A stretch of 64,000 bases of DNA, from the NCBI GenBank assembly GCA_902475535.1, contig CABRZR010000012.1:1-64000 (forward strand), read 5' to 3'. Made by a program: the position numbers and the translations under genes. Below the pieces are notes generated by a model, which saw only the letters and a list, made by a program, of their open reading frames with translations, had not been told where the DNA came from and searched no databases. Shown here piece after piece: positions 16,776-24,263 of this stretch (the stretch's first letter is position 1; every line of letters begins with the position of its first letter). The stretch comes from QAMH01 sp900556425 (lineage in GTDB: Bacteria; Actinomycetota; Coriobacteriia; Coriobacteriales; QAMH01).

Positions 16776-17080
16776 ACGGTATCGAGGCAATCGCGCTACT
16801 GATCACAGCTCTCGTCGTGCCATACGTCGTCGCGCTCGTGCGCAACGAGGCAATCACGGGAAACGCTGCGCGCTGGCTGGCGGTTGGGGTGTCCGCGTTT
16901 GCCGGCATCGTCGCCGGTCTGGTCGACGGTGTCCCGGCAACGCCTGACGATCTGATCACCTGCATCTTCGCAGCGGTCGGCGGAGTCCAGGTCGCGTACA
17001 CGGCATTCAGGAGCGTCGGCGTCACTAGCAAATGGCTTACAGCGCTCATGGAGCTCAACGTAGGGGGCGGGCATGAGTAG
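16772..17080 (+). CDS. Second small membrane protein of the lysis cassette
   Basis: The 102-residue product has hydrophobic segments at residues about 5 to 23, 35 to 53 and 62 to 80, and a short hydrophilic C-terminus. It lies between the holin and endolysin with ATGA and 8-nt overlaps, so it is translated with them. It may be an antiholin, a second holin or another lysis helper; sequence alone does not decide. Confidence 0.7.
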   Translation: MNGIEAIALLITALVVPYVVALVRNEAITGNAARWLAVGVSAFAGIVAGLVDGVPATPDDLITCIFAAVGGVQVAYTAFRSVGVTSKWLTALMELNVGGGHE

Positions 17081-17978
17081 AGTAAACATCATCGACGCCA
17101 ACCTGACGTTCGGCAGCCTGTCGCGACGCGGCAGCACCAACCGCATCATCGCCCACCACGCCGAGGCGAGGAGCTGCACGCCGCAGCAGATACACTCCTG
17201 GCACCTCGGCAACGGCTGGTCGGGCGCTGGCTACCACTTCGAGGTGCGAAAGGACGGCACGGTTCACTCGCTGCGCCCGGAATGGGCCGTGGGAGCGCAC
17301 GCATCGGGAGCCAACTCGGACTCCATTGGCGTGTGCTTCGAGGGCGACTACATGACCGAGGAGATGCCCAGGGCGCAGCTGCTTGCCGGTGCCGACCTCA
17401 TCGCCGACCTGATGGACAAATACGGTGTGTCAACCGTGCTGAGACATCGCGACGTGGGAGACACGAACTGCCCTGGCGACCGCTTCCCGTGGCGCGAGCT
17501 CACCGATGCCGTGGTTGCGCGCGTCGCGACGCCGAACCTGCAACCGAAGGAGGACGAATTGATAAGAGTGGACATTCCGACCGGAACCTACCCGGTCTAC
17601 CGCGCGTACAGGGAGGTTTCCGATGACCACTTCTTCACCGGAAGCGAGAGTGAGTACCTCTCGCTGCCAGATGACTATGCCAAGGAGGACGTGGGCTTTT
17701 ACGGGGCTGATACGGGAGAGGTCGTGTATCGACTATATGACCCGAATGCACGGCAGCATCATTACACGACCGACCACGACGAGGCGCAGTCACTCGTCAA
17801 TGTGGGATGGAAAGCCGAGACCGTGACGTTCGCATCCGCACACGATGGCAAGCCGGTCTACCGCGTGTACAACCCGAACACGGGAGCGCATCATTTCACG
17901 GCCGACATCGCCGAGCGTGACCATCTGGTCGAGGTCGGCTGGAATGACGAGGGGATACGCTGGTATGCGGCTGTCTAA
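17073..17978 (+). CDS. Endolysin: N-acetylmuramoyl-L-alanine amidase with DUF5648-type repeats
   Basis: Residues about 1 to 150 form an Amidase_2/PGRP zinc domain. Candidate zinc ligands are the His in RIIAHHAEA, the second His in LRHRDVG and the Cys in 'TNCPGDRFPW'. This domain cuts the amide bond between MurNAc and L-Ala. Residues about 170 to 301 contain three repeats of the type 'PVYRVYNPNTGAHHFTADIA', a DUF5648-like cell-wall binding region. There is no signal peptide, consistent with holin-dependent export. It overlaps the preceding gene by 8 nt and is followed by a strong terminator. Confidence 0.92.
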   Translation: MSRVNIIDANLTFGSLSRRGSTNRIIAHHAEARSCTPQQIHSWHLGNGWSGAGYHFEVRKDGTVHSLRPEWAVGAHASGANSDSIGVCFEGDYMTEEMPRAQLLAGADLIADLMDKYGVSTVLRHRDVGDTNCPGDRFPWRELTDAVVARVATPNLQPKEDELIRVDIPTGTYPVYRAYREVSDDHFFTGSESEYLSLPDDYAKEDVGFYGADTGEVVYRLYDPNARQHHYTTDHDEAQSLVNVGWKAETVTFASAHDGKPVYRVYNPNTGAHHFTADIAERDHLVEVGWNDEGIRWYAAV

Positions 17979-18001
17979 ACCGTCCTAAACTGTTTGCAAT
18001 G

Positions 18002-18047
18002 GCCGGGGGCATCTCTCCTTTGCGGAGGGGTGTCCCCGGCTTTTTTT
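18002..18047 (+). terminator. Strong rho-independent terminator after the lysis cassette
   Basis: The stem GCCGGGG(A/G)CA... pairs with TGTCCCCGGC across a loop rich in CTCC/GGAG pairing, and is followed by seven T. It closes the late operon and separates it from the HTH cassette. Confidence 0.92.
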
Positions 18048-18069
18048 GTTTCTGTGCCCCTTTCTCCTA

Positions 18070-18104
18070 TTTACTTTCATATATTAAAGGTTTATAATAT
18101 GAAA
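18070..18104 (+). promoter_or_regulatory. Promoter with embedded palindromic operator
   Basis: TTTACT at 18070-18075 and TATAAT at 18093-18098 are separated by 17 nt. A perfect 8-nt inverted repeat, TTTCATAT (18075-18082) and ATATGAAA (18097-18104), brackets the spacer and overlaps both boxes. This is the arrangement of a repressor operator and suggests autoregulation by one of the two downstream proteins or control by the phage repressor. The AT-rich stretch stands out against the phage background. Confidence 0.75.
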
Positions 18105-18131
18105 TAGAAAGGACGAGGAAAGGAACCGGCC

Positions 18132-18626
18132 ATGGAAACGTTGAGGAAGCCAGCCTACCGAGTGGACATCTACCGTTACAACGAGACAACCTGCTACGGA
18201 GTCGAGGCAGCGTACGCCTGCATTGACGAGGACACTGGAGAGCGCAAGCCCATGTTGATGTACGGTCGCGTCAATGGTCCTGGCGAGTTCGACATCCCGT
18301 TTGCAAGCATCGAGGAGGCATCAGCGTCCCTGGAACATGAAGGGTGGACGACCGAGGACGGCATCGTGTGGCGCAAGGGCAGCGTCGCGCATCGCGGTAG
18401 CACCGACATCGCGCTCATCGGAATCTGCGCGATGCTCGCAACCGAGTACGTCGACGCATCCGAGGCATCCGACATGCTCGGGATAAGCCGCCAGCGTACC
18501 TGCGAGCTGTGTCGCGATGGTCAGCTCAGGGCCGAGCGCAAGGCGGGCGCGTGGATCATCGAGAAGTCCAGCGTCATCGAGCGCATCGAGTCCGAGCCGA
18601 GGCCTGGAAAGCCGGTGGGAAGATGA
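18132..18626 (+). CDS. Predicted DNA-binding protein with excisionase-like HTH
   Basis: The 164-residue product has a novel N-terminal region (residues 1 to 90, beta-rich, no family recognised) and a C-terminal winged helix-like segment 'EYVDASEASDMLGISRQRTC' followed by ELCRDGQLRAERKAGAWII. This resembles the MerR/excisionase HTH used to recognise short DNA sites. Only one clear gene lies between it and the attachment site. It has its own promoter, separate from the late operon, so it is probably expressed in the lysogen. It could direct excision, regulate the promoter in front of it, or act as a lysogenic-conversion gene. Confidence 0.65.
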   Translation: METLRKPAYRVDIYRYNETTCYGVEAAYACIDEDTGERKPMLMYGRVNGPGEFDIPFASIEEASASLEHEGWTTEDGIVWRKGSVAHRGSTDIALIGICAMLATEYVDASEASDMLGISRQRTCELCRDGQLRAERKAGAWIIEKSSVIERIESEPRPGKPVGR

Positions 18627-19024
18627 CGGGGAAATCAAAGGCGAACTTCCGAGCGCTGCGCGAGGCGTGCGGGATGACCCAAAGCGACGTGTCCGGCGAG
18701 ACCGGCGCGACCCTTTCGAGAATAAGGTCGTGGGAGGACCCGTCATGCGGCGTCCTGCCGCCAGACGACGTGTGGACATGGCTTCTCATGGCCCGTGACG
18801 CCATGGTGATGGACGCGCGCGAGTCCGTCGAGCAGATCATGGCCACGCGAAATGGCCAGACGGTCGCGCTACCCTACTACCGCACGCAGCACGATCTTGA
18901 TGCCGTGCAGCTGGCCCAAGGAATAGACGAGCCGGTTGGCTATCACAACGCCAGGACGCGCATGGTCGCGCAGATGCTCTCCGAGCGCGAGGTGCCGTAC
19001 GAGTTCGTATACCCAGAACACTAG
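18623..19024 (+). CDS. Predicted XRE-like helix-turn-helix protein
   Basis: The 133-residue product has an N-terminal HTH with 'FRALREACGMTQSDVSGETG' and then a helical segment with WEDPSCGVLPPDDVW, a Cro/CI-type pattern. The C-terminal half ('LPYYRTQHDLDAVQLAQGID') is of unknown type. Start ATG 18623 overlaps the previous stop (ATGA), so the pair is translated together. A regulator, antitoxin-like or anti-CRISPR-associated (Aca-like) role would all fit; none is proven. Confidence 0.6.
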   Translation: MTGKSKANFRALREACGMTQSDVSGETGATLSRIRSWEDPSCGVLPPDDVWTWLLMARDAMVMDARESVEQIMATRNGQTVALPYYRTQHDLDAVQLAQGIDEPVGYHNARTRMVAQMLSEREVPYEFVYPEH

Positions 19025-19171
19025 GCACCAGGTTGCACATCTCCCGCACGAAACCCGCACGAATGCACGAACCGAATGCAATCTAGCGAACTTGAGCGAA
19101 TTCGAGTGAATCTAAAAGCGCAGGTCAGATAGATTGCTGTCCATTGTCGCAGGCTGGCTTGTTTCCAGAGC
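19025..19171. other. Phage-side arm of the attachment region with phased short repeats
   Basis: No gene is seen. GCACGAA occurs three times (19046-19052, 19057-19063, 19065-19071). It is followed by AGCGAA, GAGCGAA and GAGTGAA spaced close to 10 nt (about 19085, 19094 and 19104). Such short direct repeats on one helical face are typical of arm-type binding sites for integrase or excisionase. Confidence 0.55.
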
Positions 19172-19236
19172 AAGGACTTTTAATCCCAAGGTCTAGGGTT
19201 CGAACCCCTAACGGTCCACCATCAAAGCGCAGGTCA
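19115..19236 (+). repeat. 13-bp direct repeat AAAGCGCAGGTCA flanking the tRNA fragment
   Basis: Copies lie at 19115-19127 (phage side) and 19224-19236 (chromosome side), 109 bp apart. They may be the trace of an earlier recombination at the same locus, or part of the attachment site. Confidence 0.6.
19172..19221 (+). other. attR-type site: 3' fragment of a tRNA-Lys(TTT) gene
   Basis: From the anticodon arm (ACTTTTAATC) through the T arm (GGGTTCGAACCCC) to ACGGTCC-A-CCA the sequence is the 3' part of a tRNA-Lys. The 5' half (acceptor and D arm) is absent, and the 5' side of the anticodon stem is one G short of a good stem. Integration of a prophage into a tRNA leaves exactly this duplicate at one end. 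The complete tRNA should lie beyond the left window edge, next to the integrase. Confidence 0.85.
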
Positions 19237-19359
19237 TCCTAAACATTGCGTGAAGCGCGAGTCGGGTGCGAAAGCAGGCTCGTAATCGCCCGTCGGCTCC
19301 GCATGTACCTTTCGTTTAGTGTTATCGTAGGATGCATGTAAAAGGGGATGATTATTCAT

Positions 19360-21348
19360 ATGGGTCTAACCAGAAAACAATGGATGATGCTTGTCGTCAT
19401 CGTAATCGGCACGTTCGTTACCATTCTCAACCAGACGCTTGTCACGCCGGCGCTTCCCGCCATCATGGCCGAGATGTCCATCGATGCGGCGACGGGCCAA
19501 TGGCTTACCACGGGTTTCACACTCGTGAACGCCATCATGATTCCCATTACCGCCTATCTTCAGGATCGCTTCTCGGTGCGTCGTCTATTCCTCTTCTCCA
19601 TGAGCGTCTTTGCCGTCGGCTCCTTGCTTTGTGGATGGGGACCCACCTTCGACGTTCTCCTGGCCGGGCGTCTCGTTCAGGCTGTAGGTGCGGGCATACT
19701 CATGCCCATGTCCATGACCGTCCTGCTCGTCATGTTTCCCGTCGACCGCAGGGGCTCGGCCATGGGCGTCTTCGGCCTCATCATCGCCTTCGCCCCGGCA
19801 ATCGGTCCCACGGTTTCGGGCATCATGGTCGATACGGTCAATTGGCATGTCATGTTCTACGTCGTTGCGGCACTTGTCGCCGTCGTCGTTGTGGCGGCTG
19901 CCTTTCTCATCGAGCAGCGTAGCCCCAAGACCAAAGGCGATGCGGCGCTCGATCCGCTTTCCGTCGTGCTCTCCACGCTCGGCTTTGGCGGCCTGCTCTA
20001 TGGATTCAGCGTCTTTGGCTCCAACGGCATCGATCTCGTGAGCGGCATCACCATTCTCGTTGGTTGCGCGTGCATCGTCTGGTTCTTCTTCAGGCAACTG
20101 CATCTCGAGACGCCAATGCTGCGCGTACGCATACTCTTCAACCGCAACTTCCTCATCGCGACCATCATCGGCATGCTCGTTCAGGCGTCCCTGCTCGTGG
20201 CGCCCGTGCTCATGCCCATTTACGTGCAGGACCTTCTGGGCTACTCCGCAACGGTGTCTGGCCTTGTCATCATGCCCGGCGCCATCATCATGGGCATCAT
20301 GAATCCCATCGCAGGACGCATCTTCGATAAGCACGGTGCACGCGCTATGGGCATCATCGGCATGCTCCTGCTCGCGGCAACCACGCTGGGATTCGTCTTT
20401 GTCGGAACGAACACGTCAATCGCCGTTATCACGATTCTGTTCGCCGTGCGCATGTTCTCGATGGCGCTCGTGAACATGCCCATCACCACTTGGGGCATGA
20501 ACGCGCTCGACACCAAGTTCATGAATCACGGCACGTCCATCAACAATACGCTGCGCCAGGTTGCGGGCTCGCTTGGCACGGCGCTCGTCGTTTCGATCTA
20601 CACGGCGGCCCAGGTGCAGATCGGTGGCCCCAATCCACCGGTCGAGGCATCCATGACGGCGTTCAACATCGCGTTCATGATCTGCACGGCGCTCGTACTC
20701 ATCGGTGCGATCCTCACCATCATCTTCGTCAAGGGCAAGCCCGGCACGATCGAGGCGACGGGTGCCGAGGGCGAAACCGTGCACGAGCGTGGTGTCGCTG
20801 GCGAGAACAAGACCTTGCTCGAACGCATCATGAAGCGCGACGTGTACGTGCTGCATAGCGATGATACGGTGCAGGCGGCCATGCAGCTCTTCATCAACGA
20901 AGGCATCAGCGCCTGTCCGATCGTGGACCGCGATGACAGGCCCGTTGGCTTCATTTCCGATGGCGACATACTCAAGAACCTCGCGCGCAATTCCAGGTCC
21001 TTCATGGATCCGGTGGCGCTCATCGCCATGACGGCGCAGGATAAGCGCGGTTACGACGAGAAACTCGAGGAGCTTATGGAGAAACCCGTCGCCTCCATCG
21101 GCACGCGCAACTTCCTGAGCGTCAACGTGCACGAGAGCATCGACGAGGTATGCCGTGTGCTGGCCGACAACCATCTCAAAAAGGTGCCGGTCATGGAGGA
21201 CGGCAAGATTTGCGGCATCATCAATCGCAGCGATATCACCCGCTATTCCATGGAGGCGTATCTCGAGGGTCGTCCCGAGGATGCAGTTTATTGCGAAGCC
21301 GAAGGCGACGGAACCAAGTGCGAATGCGAGCCTGAACACGTATCATAG
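19360..21348 (+). CDS. DHA2-family MFS efflux transporter fused to a CBS domain pair
   Basis: Residues about 1 to 460 are a 14-helix EmrB/QacA-type drug:proton antiporter, with 'NQTLVTPALPAIMAEM' in helix 1 and 'GAGILMPMSMTVLLVMF' in the motif C region. Residues about 486 to 640 are two CBS modules ('TVQAAMQLFINEGISACPIV' and 'SIDEVCRVLADNHLKKVPVM'), which usually bind adenine nucleotides or SAM and gate the attached domain. This fusion is unusual for MFS exporters. The C-terminus is Cys-rich (YCEAE, KCECE). The start is ambiguous between ATG 19360 and ATG 19348; an AGGGG site lies just upstream of both. Confidence 0.88.
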   Translation: MGLTRKQWMMLVVIVIGTFVTILNQTLVTPALPAIMAEMSIDAATGQWLTTGFTLVNAIMIPITAYLQDRFSVRRLFLFSMSVFAVGSLLCGWGPTFDVLLAGRLVQAVGAGILMPMSMTVLLVMFPVDRRGSAMGVFGLIIAFAPAIGPTVSGIMVDTVNWHVMFYVVAALVAVVVVAAAFLIEQRSPKTKGDAALDPLSVVLSTLGFGGLLYGFSVFGSNGIDLVSGITILVGCACIVWFFFRQLHLETPMLRVRILFNRNFLIATIIGMLVQASLLVAPVLMPIYVQDLLGYSATVSGLVIMPGAIIMGIMNPIAGRIFDKHGARAMGIIGMLLLAATTLGFVFVGTNTSIAVITILFAVRMFSMALVNMPITTWGMNALDTKFMNHGTSINNTLRQVAGSLGTALVVSIYTAAQVQIGGPNPPVEASMTAFNIAFMICTALVLIGAILTIIFVKGKPGTIEATGAEGETVHERGVAGENKTLLERIMKRDVYVLHSDDTVQAAMQLFINEGISACPIVDRDDRPVGFISDGDILKNLARNSRSFMDPVALIAMTAQDKRGYDEKLEELMEKPVASIGTRNFLSVNVHESIDEVCRVLADNHLKKVPVMEDGKICGIINRSDITRYSMEAYLEGRPEDAVYCEAEGDGTKCECEPEHVS

Positions 21349-21378
21349 GGCGGTACACGTACGTCGATCGCGAGGAAG

Positions 21379-22182
21379 ATGGCTAAGACGGTCACGATAG
21401 AGGCAAACGCTAATGACGCGACGCTCGTCGTCGACTTCGACGTGTTCTCGTACATGCTCGACATCGGCGAGGCGATGCTCACGTCCGGTGCCGACGTCCA
21501 CACCGTCGAGCACACGCTTGCGCGCATGGGAAGGGCCTACGGCGCCTATAAGATGAACGTGCTCGTCATCACGGCCGTCATCATCGTGACCATCACGTTG
21601 CCGGGTGATGTCGAGAAGACGATGTCCCGACGCATTGCCAATGAGGGTTCGACCGACTTCGATCGGCTGGAGGCCCTGAGCAAGTTGTGCGAGGAGTGCT
21701 GTCAGACGCCCTTGCCGGCCCAGGAGCTTCGCAGGAGGCTCGACCGCATCAAGGGCAAGTCCTTTCCGAAGCTGTCGCTATATCTGGGTGGTGCGCTTTC
21801 GGCCGGTGGGTTTGCCATCTTCTTTGGTGGCACCATTCTCGACGGCATCATGTCAGCCCTCATCGCGCTGTTCGTGTGCGCCGCGCTCAAGTATTTCCGT
21901 CCCATCACGCCCAATACGATTGTCTTCAATTTTGCGACTTCGCTCGTCACTGGCCTGATCATCTGCCTTGTCGCCCGGTTCGTCTCGCACATGTCCATCG
22001 ACATGGCGATCATCGGTGTGATCATGCTCTTGATTCCCGGCGTCGCCATTACAAACGCGACACGCGACATGCTATCGGGCGACACCATATCCGGTGTCAT
22101 GCGTTTCATCGAGAGCCTGCTTTGGGCCACGTCCCTTGCGCTCGGCTTCATGGCCGCGCTTTGGATAGCGTCGTTGATATAG
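21379..22182 (+). CDS. Threonine/serine exporter family protein, ThrE N-terminal type (YjjP-like)
   Basis: The 267-residue membrane protein has the cytoplasmic N-terminal domain of the family (residues about 14 to 120, with 'EAMLTSGADVHTVEHTLARM'). Five hydrophobic helices follow, including 'GGALSAGGFAIFFGG' and 'GVIMLLIPGVAITNATRD', the family signature. It acts with the small partner encoded 9 nt downstream to export threonine, serine or related small acids. It begins 30 nt after the MFS gene and may share its transcript. Confidence 0.88.
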   Translation: MAKTVTIEANANDATLVVDFDVFSYMLDIGEAMLTSGADVHTVEHTLARMGRAYGAYKMNVLVITAVIIVTITLPGDVEKTMSRRIANEGSTDFDRLEALSKLCEECCQTPLPAQELRRRLDRIKGKSFPKLSLYLGGALSAGGFAIFFGGTILDGIMSALIALFVCAALKYFRPITPNTIVFNFATSLVTGLIICLVARFVSHMSIDMAIIGVIMLLIPGVAITNATRDMLSGDTISGVMRFIESLLWATSLALGFMAALWIASLI

Positions 22183-22191
22183 GAGTGGCGG

Positions 22192-22683
22192 ATGGATTAC
22201 CCCTTTCCCATAATGCTTCTCGTCACGCTCGTCGCGTCGCTTGGCTTCGCGCTGTTCTTCAACGTGAACAAGCGGCGTATCATTCCCGCGACTCTTGGCG
22301 GCGTGTTCACGTGGGCGATCTACTACGTGCTCTCCCTGCATATCAGCGGCGTCTTCATTCCCGTCGTGATCGCGAGCATCTTTGCGGCCGTATTTGCCGA
22401 GACGATGTCGCGCATCACCCACACGCCCGTGACCGGTTTCTTCATCATCTCGGTCATCCCGCTTATTCCCGGACGCGCCCTGTATTACACGATGTATAAC
22501 GCGGTGAGCGGGAATCTATCCGCATGCGGGGAGTTTGCCATCATGACCATGTTGTATGCGGGAGGCATAGCCGTTGGCATCTGCGTTGTCACCGCCGTGG
22601 TGCAGACCTGGGACGTATGGGCTGCCGATAAGGCCAAGCGCCTCGCGAGGATGGTGAGGAAGCAGGCGCGCCGCAAGGCCTGA
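22192..22683 (+). CDS. Threonine/serine exporter family protein, C-terminal type (YjjB-like)
   Basis: The 163-residue product has four to five transmembrane helices. It includes 'VIASIFAAVFAETMSRITHT' and 'FFIISVIPLIPGRALYYTMY', the Pro-Gly-containing signature of the YjjB/ThrE_2 family. It forms the second half of a split ThrE exporter with the preceding gene. The C-terminus is strongly basic (RMVRKQARRKA), which sets the cytoplasmic side. Confidence 0.87.
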   Translation: MDYPFPIMLLVTLVASLGFALFFNVNKRRIIPATLGGVFTWAIYYVLSLHISGVFIPVVIASIFAAVFAETMSRITHTPVTGFFIISVIPLIPGRALYYTMYNAVSGNLSACGEFAIMTMLYAGGIAVGICVVTAVVQTWDVWAADKAKRLARMVRKQARRKA

Positions 22684-22743
22684 GAGCCTATAATGGGCGC
22701 TGCAAGTCATGCGATTGCCCATGTCTTCGTGTAGGGAGCCGCC

Positions 22744-23631
22744 ATGCGCTATACCAAGCCGCAACACCAGACGCCGTCGGTCATGAACTGTCCCATGTTG
22801 CAAATCGTCACGGGCTGCACGCATAACAAATGCCACTTCTGCGATATTTTCCGTGACGTCGAGTTTCGCGTATCTCCGCGCGAGGAAATCGTCGAAGATC
22901 TCGAAGAGCTTGCAAAGACCATACGCCCCAACCAGCATCGCATCAACCTCACGGGCGGTAATCCATACGCGCTTTCGGCAGAGCGCCTCGTGCCCATCCT
23001 CGAGCTCATCAAGGAGAAGCTTCCGAGCATCACGAGCTATGGCGGCTTTTGCCGCATTGCCGATATCCAGAACAAGAGCGATGAGGATCTCAAATTGCTT
23101 GCTTCGCATGGCGTCGACGACTTGAGCATCGGTGCCGAGAGCGGTTATGACCCGGCACTCGCGTTCATGGAGAAGGGGCATACGGCAGCAGATGTTGCCG
23201 AGCAGGGCAAACGGCTGCGTGATGCCGGCATCGACTTCACGTACTTCTACCTCACGGGCATGGCTGGTGCCGGCAAAGGCCAGGAAAACGCCGTTGCAAG
23301 TGCGAAGGCCTTTAGCGAGGCAGCTCCGGGTCACATCCTCATCGTGACCATCACGCCGACGGCGACCTGGCCGCTTGCTGATGACATAGCGGCGGGTAAG
23401 TGGGCGCCCCCTGACGAAATCGAGATGATCGAGGAGATTCGCACCTTCATCGCAAACCTCGACTGCAAGACGTATGTCAATTGCTCGCACGATACCGATA
23501 TCGTGCGTTTCGAGGGCCTCGTCCCCAAGGACCAGGAGAACATGCTCAAGCTCATCGACGATCGCCTTCCCAAGGTCAATCCGGCTGCGGCGCGCAAGAT
23601 GCGCGAGTTCATCCACAAGGCGACGTTCTAG
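22744..23631 (+). CDS. Radical SAM protein of unassigned subfamily
   Basis: The 295-residue product has the cluster motif C-THNK-C-HF-C (residues about 22 to 29) that binds a 4Fe-4S centre, a GGNP-type SAM-binding segment (LTGGNPYALSAERL), and a TIM-barrel helix-strand pattern with 'VDDLSIGAESGYDPALAFME'. The layout resembles the coproporphyrinogen oxidase-like or Elp3-like branches, but substrate-specific motifs were not recognised. It lies 12 nt before a gene of unknown function, so the pair may act together. Confidence 0.85.
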   Translation: MRYTKPQHQTPSVMNCPMLQIVTGCTHNKCHFCDIFRDVEFRVSPREEIVEDLEELAKTIRPNQHRINLTGGNPYALSAERLVPILELIKEKLPSITSYGGFCRIADIQNKSDEDLKLLASHGVDDLSIGAESGYDPALAFMEKGHTAADVAEQGKRLRDAGIDFTYFYLTGMAGAGKGQENAVASAKAFSEAAPGHILIVTITPTATWPLADDIAAGKWAPPDEIEMIEEIRTFIANLDCKTYVNCSHDTDIVRFEGLVPKDQENMLKLIDDRLPKVNPAAARKMREFIHKATF

Positions 23632-23643
23632 AGGGGGCTCCAT

Positions 23644-24195
23644 ATGGAAACGCCGACAGGGTACGTGACAGGCGAAGCGCTTGCGAGCATCCCGCCCATC
23701 GACGGATGCTCGTTCATGTTGCTACGTCCTGCGCAGGCCGCGGGCGACCCGCATGCCGATGTCTATCTCATGCGCATCGATGCCGCGGGCGAGATGAGCC
23801 CCGTCGCCTTTGTCGACGGTGCAGCTGGCGCCGCCTATCGTTGCGCCTGCGTACCGGCCGACGGACAGCCCAATCCACGGGACGCGGGGGAGGAGCCGCT
23901 CGTGAAGCTTGTGGGCGATGTCGATGGCGAGACAGGCCAGCTCGTCATCAAGCAGCCTGAGGGTCACTGGCGTCGGTACAGTCGCTGGGATCGTCTGCCA
24001 AAGGCGCCTGCGACACAGCCACGTGCCGTGGTGCGGACCTTGCCCCAATGCGGTTGTGGCGGTTATCTGGGTGCCCCGATGATGTTCGACTCGTTCGACG
24101 AGATGCTTGCGTACTTCTTCGTCGTCTTCTCCGACGCGCAGGCCGTGAACGCAAAGCATGCCTCCATTCTTAATGGGGGTGCCTGCGCCATCTAG
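23644..24195 (+). CDS. Conserved-looking protein of unknown function next to a radical SAM gene
   Basis: The 183-residue product shows no signal peptide or membrane segment. It has a beta-rich N-terminal half (ADVYLMRIDAAGEMSPVAFV), a Cys pair in YRCACVPADG and a CGCGGYLGAPMMFDSF stretch near the C-terminus that could bind metal or be a modification target. It follows the radical SAM gene by 12 nt in the same direction and probably shares its mRNA. No family recognised. Confidence 0.65.
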   Translation: METPTGYVTGEALASIPPIDGCSFMLLRPAQAAGDPHADVYLMRIDAAGEMSPVAFVDGAAGAAYRCACVPADGQPNPRDAGEEPLVKLVGDVDGETGQLVIKQPEGHWRRYSRWDRLPKAPATQPRAVVRTLPQCGCGGYLGAPMMFDSFDEMLAYFFVVFSDAQAVNAKHASILNGGACAI

Positions 24196-24219
24196 CTCCG
24201 CATGCGGGCATTTGGTGGT

Positions 24220-24241
24220 ACCATCGCCTGCAGTAGATGGT
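24220..24241 (+). promoter_or_regulatory. Inverted repeat ahead of nikR, possible autoregulatory operator
   Basis: ACCATC (24220-24225) and GATGGT (24236-24241) flank a 10-nt spacer, 22 nt before the nikR start. It differs from the E. coli NikR operator (GTATGA-N16-TCATAC), so binding by this NikR is inference from position only. Confidence 0.4.
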
Positions 24242-24263
24242 TTTTGGAAGGAGAGAGGCGGTC

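Larger units (their letters stand above)
1..19221 (+). mobile_element. Right-hand part of an integrated siphovirus-type prophage
   Basis: All genes in this stretch lie on one strand with short gaps or ATGA overlaps, in the order portal, MuF head protein, scaffold, capsid, connectors, tail tube, chaperones, tape measure, tail fibre, holin, endolysin. The stretch ends at a 3' tRNA-Lys fragment (about 19,172 to 19,221), the usual target of a tyrosine integrase. Terminase, replication genes, the integrase and the left attachment site are not in view, so the left boundary is the window edge only. Structural genes look intact apart from the portal, so the prophage may still be functional. Confidence 0.95.

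Noticed and set aside
19141..19221. Complete tRNA-Lys gene
   Set aside because: The 5' side does not contain the acceptor or D arm that pairs with the 3' part; only the 3' half is present, so it is treated as an attachment site.
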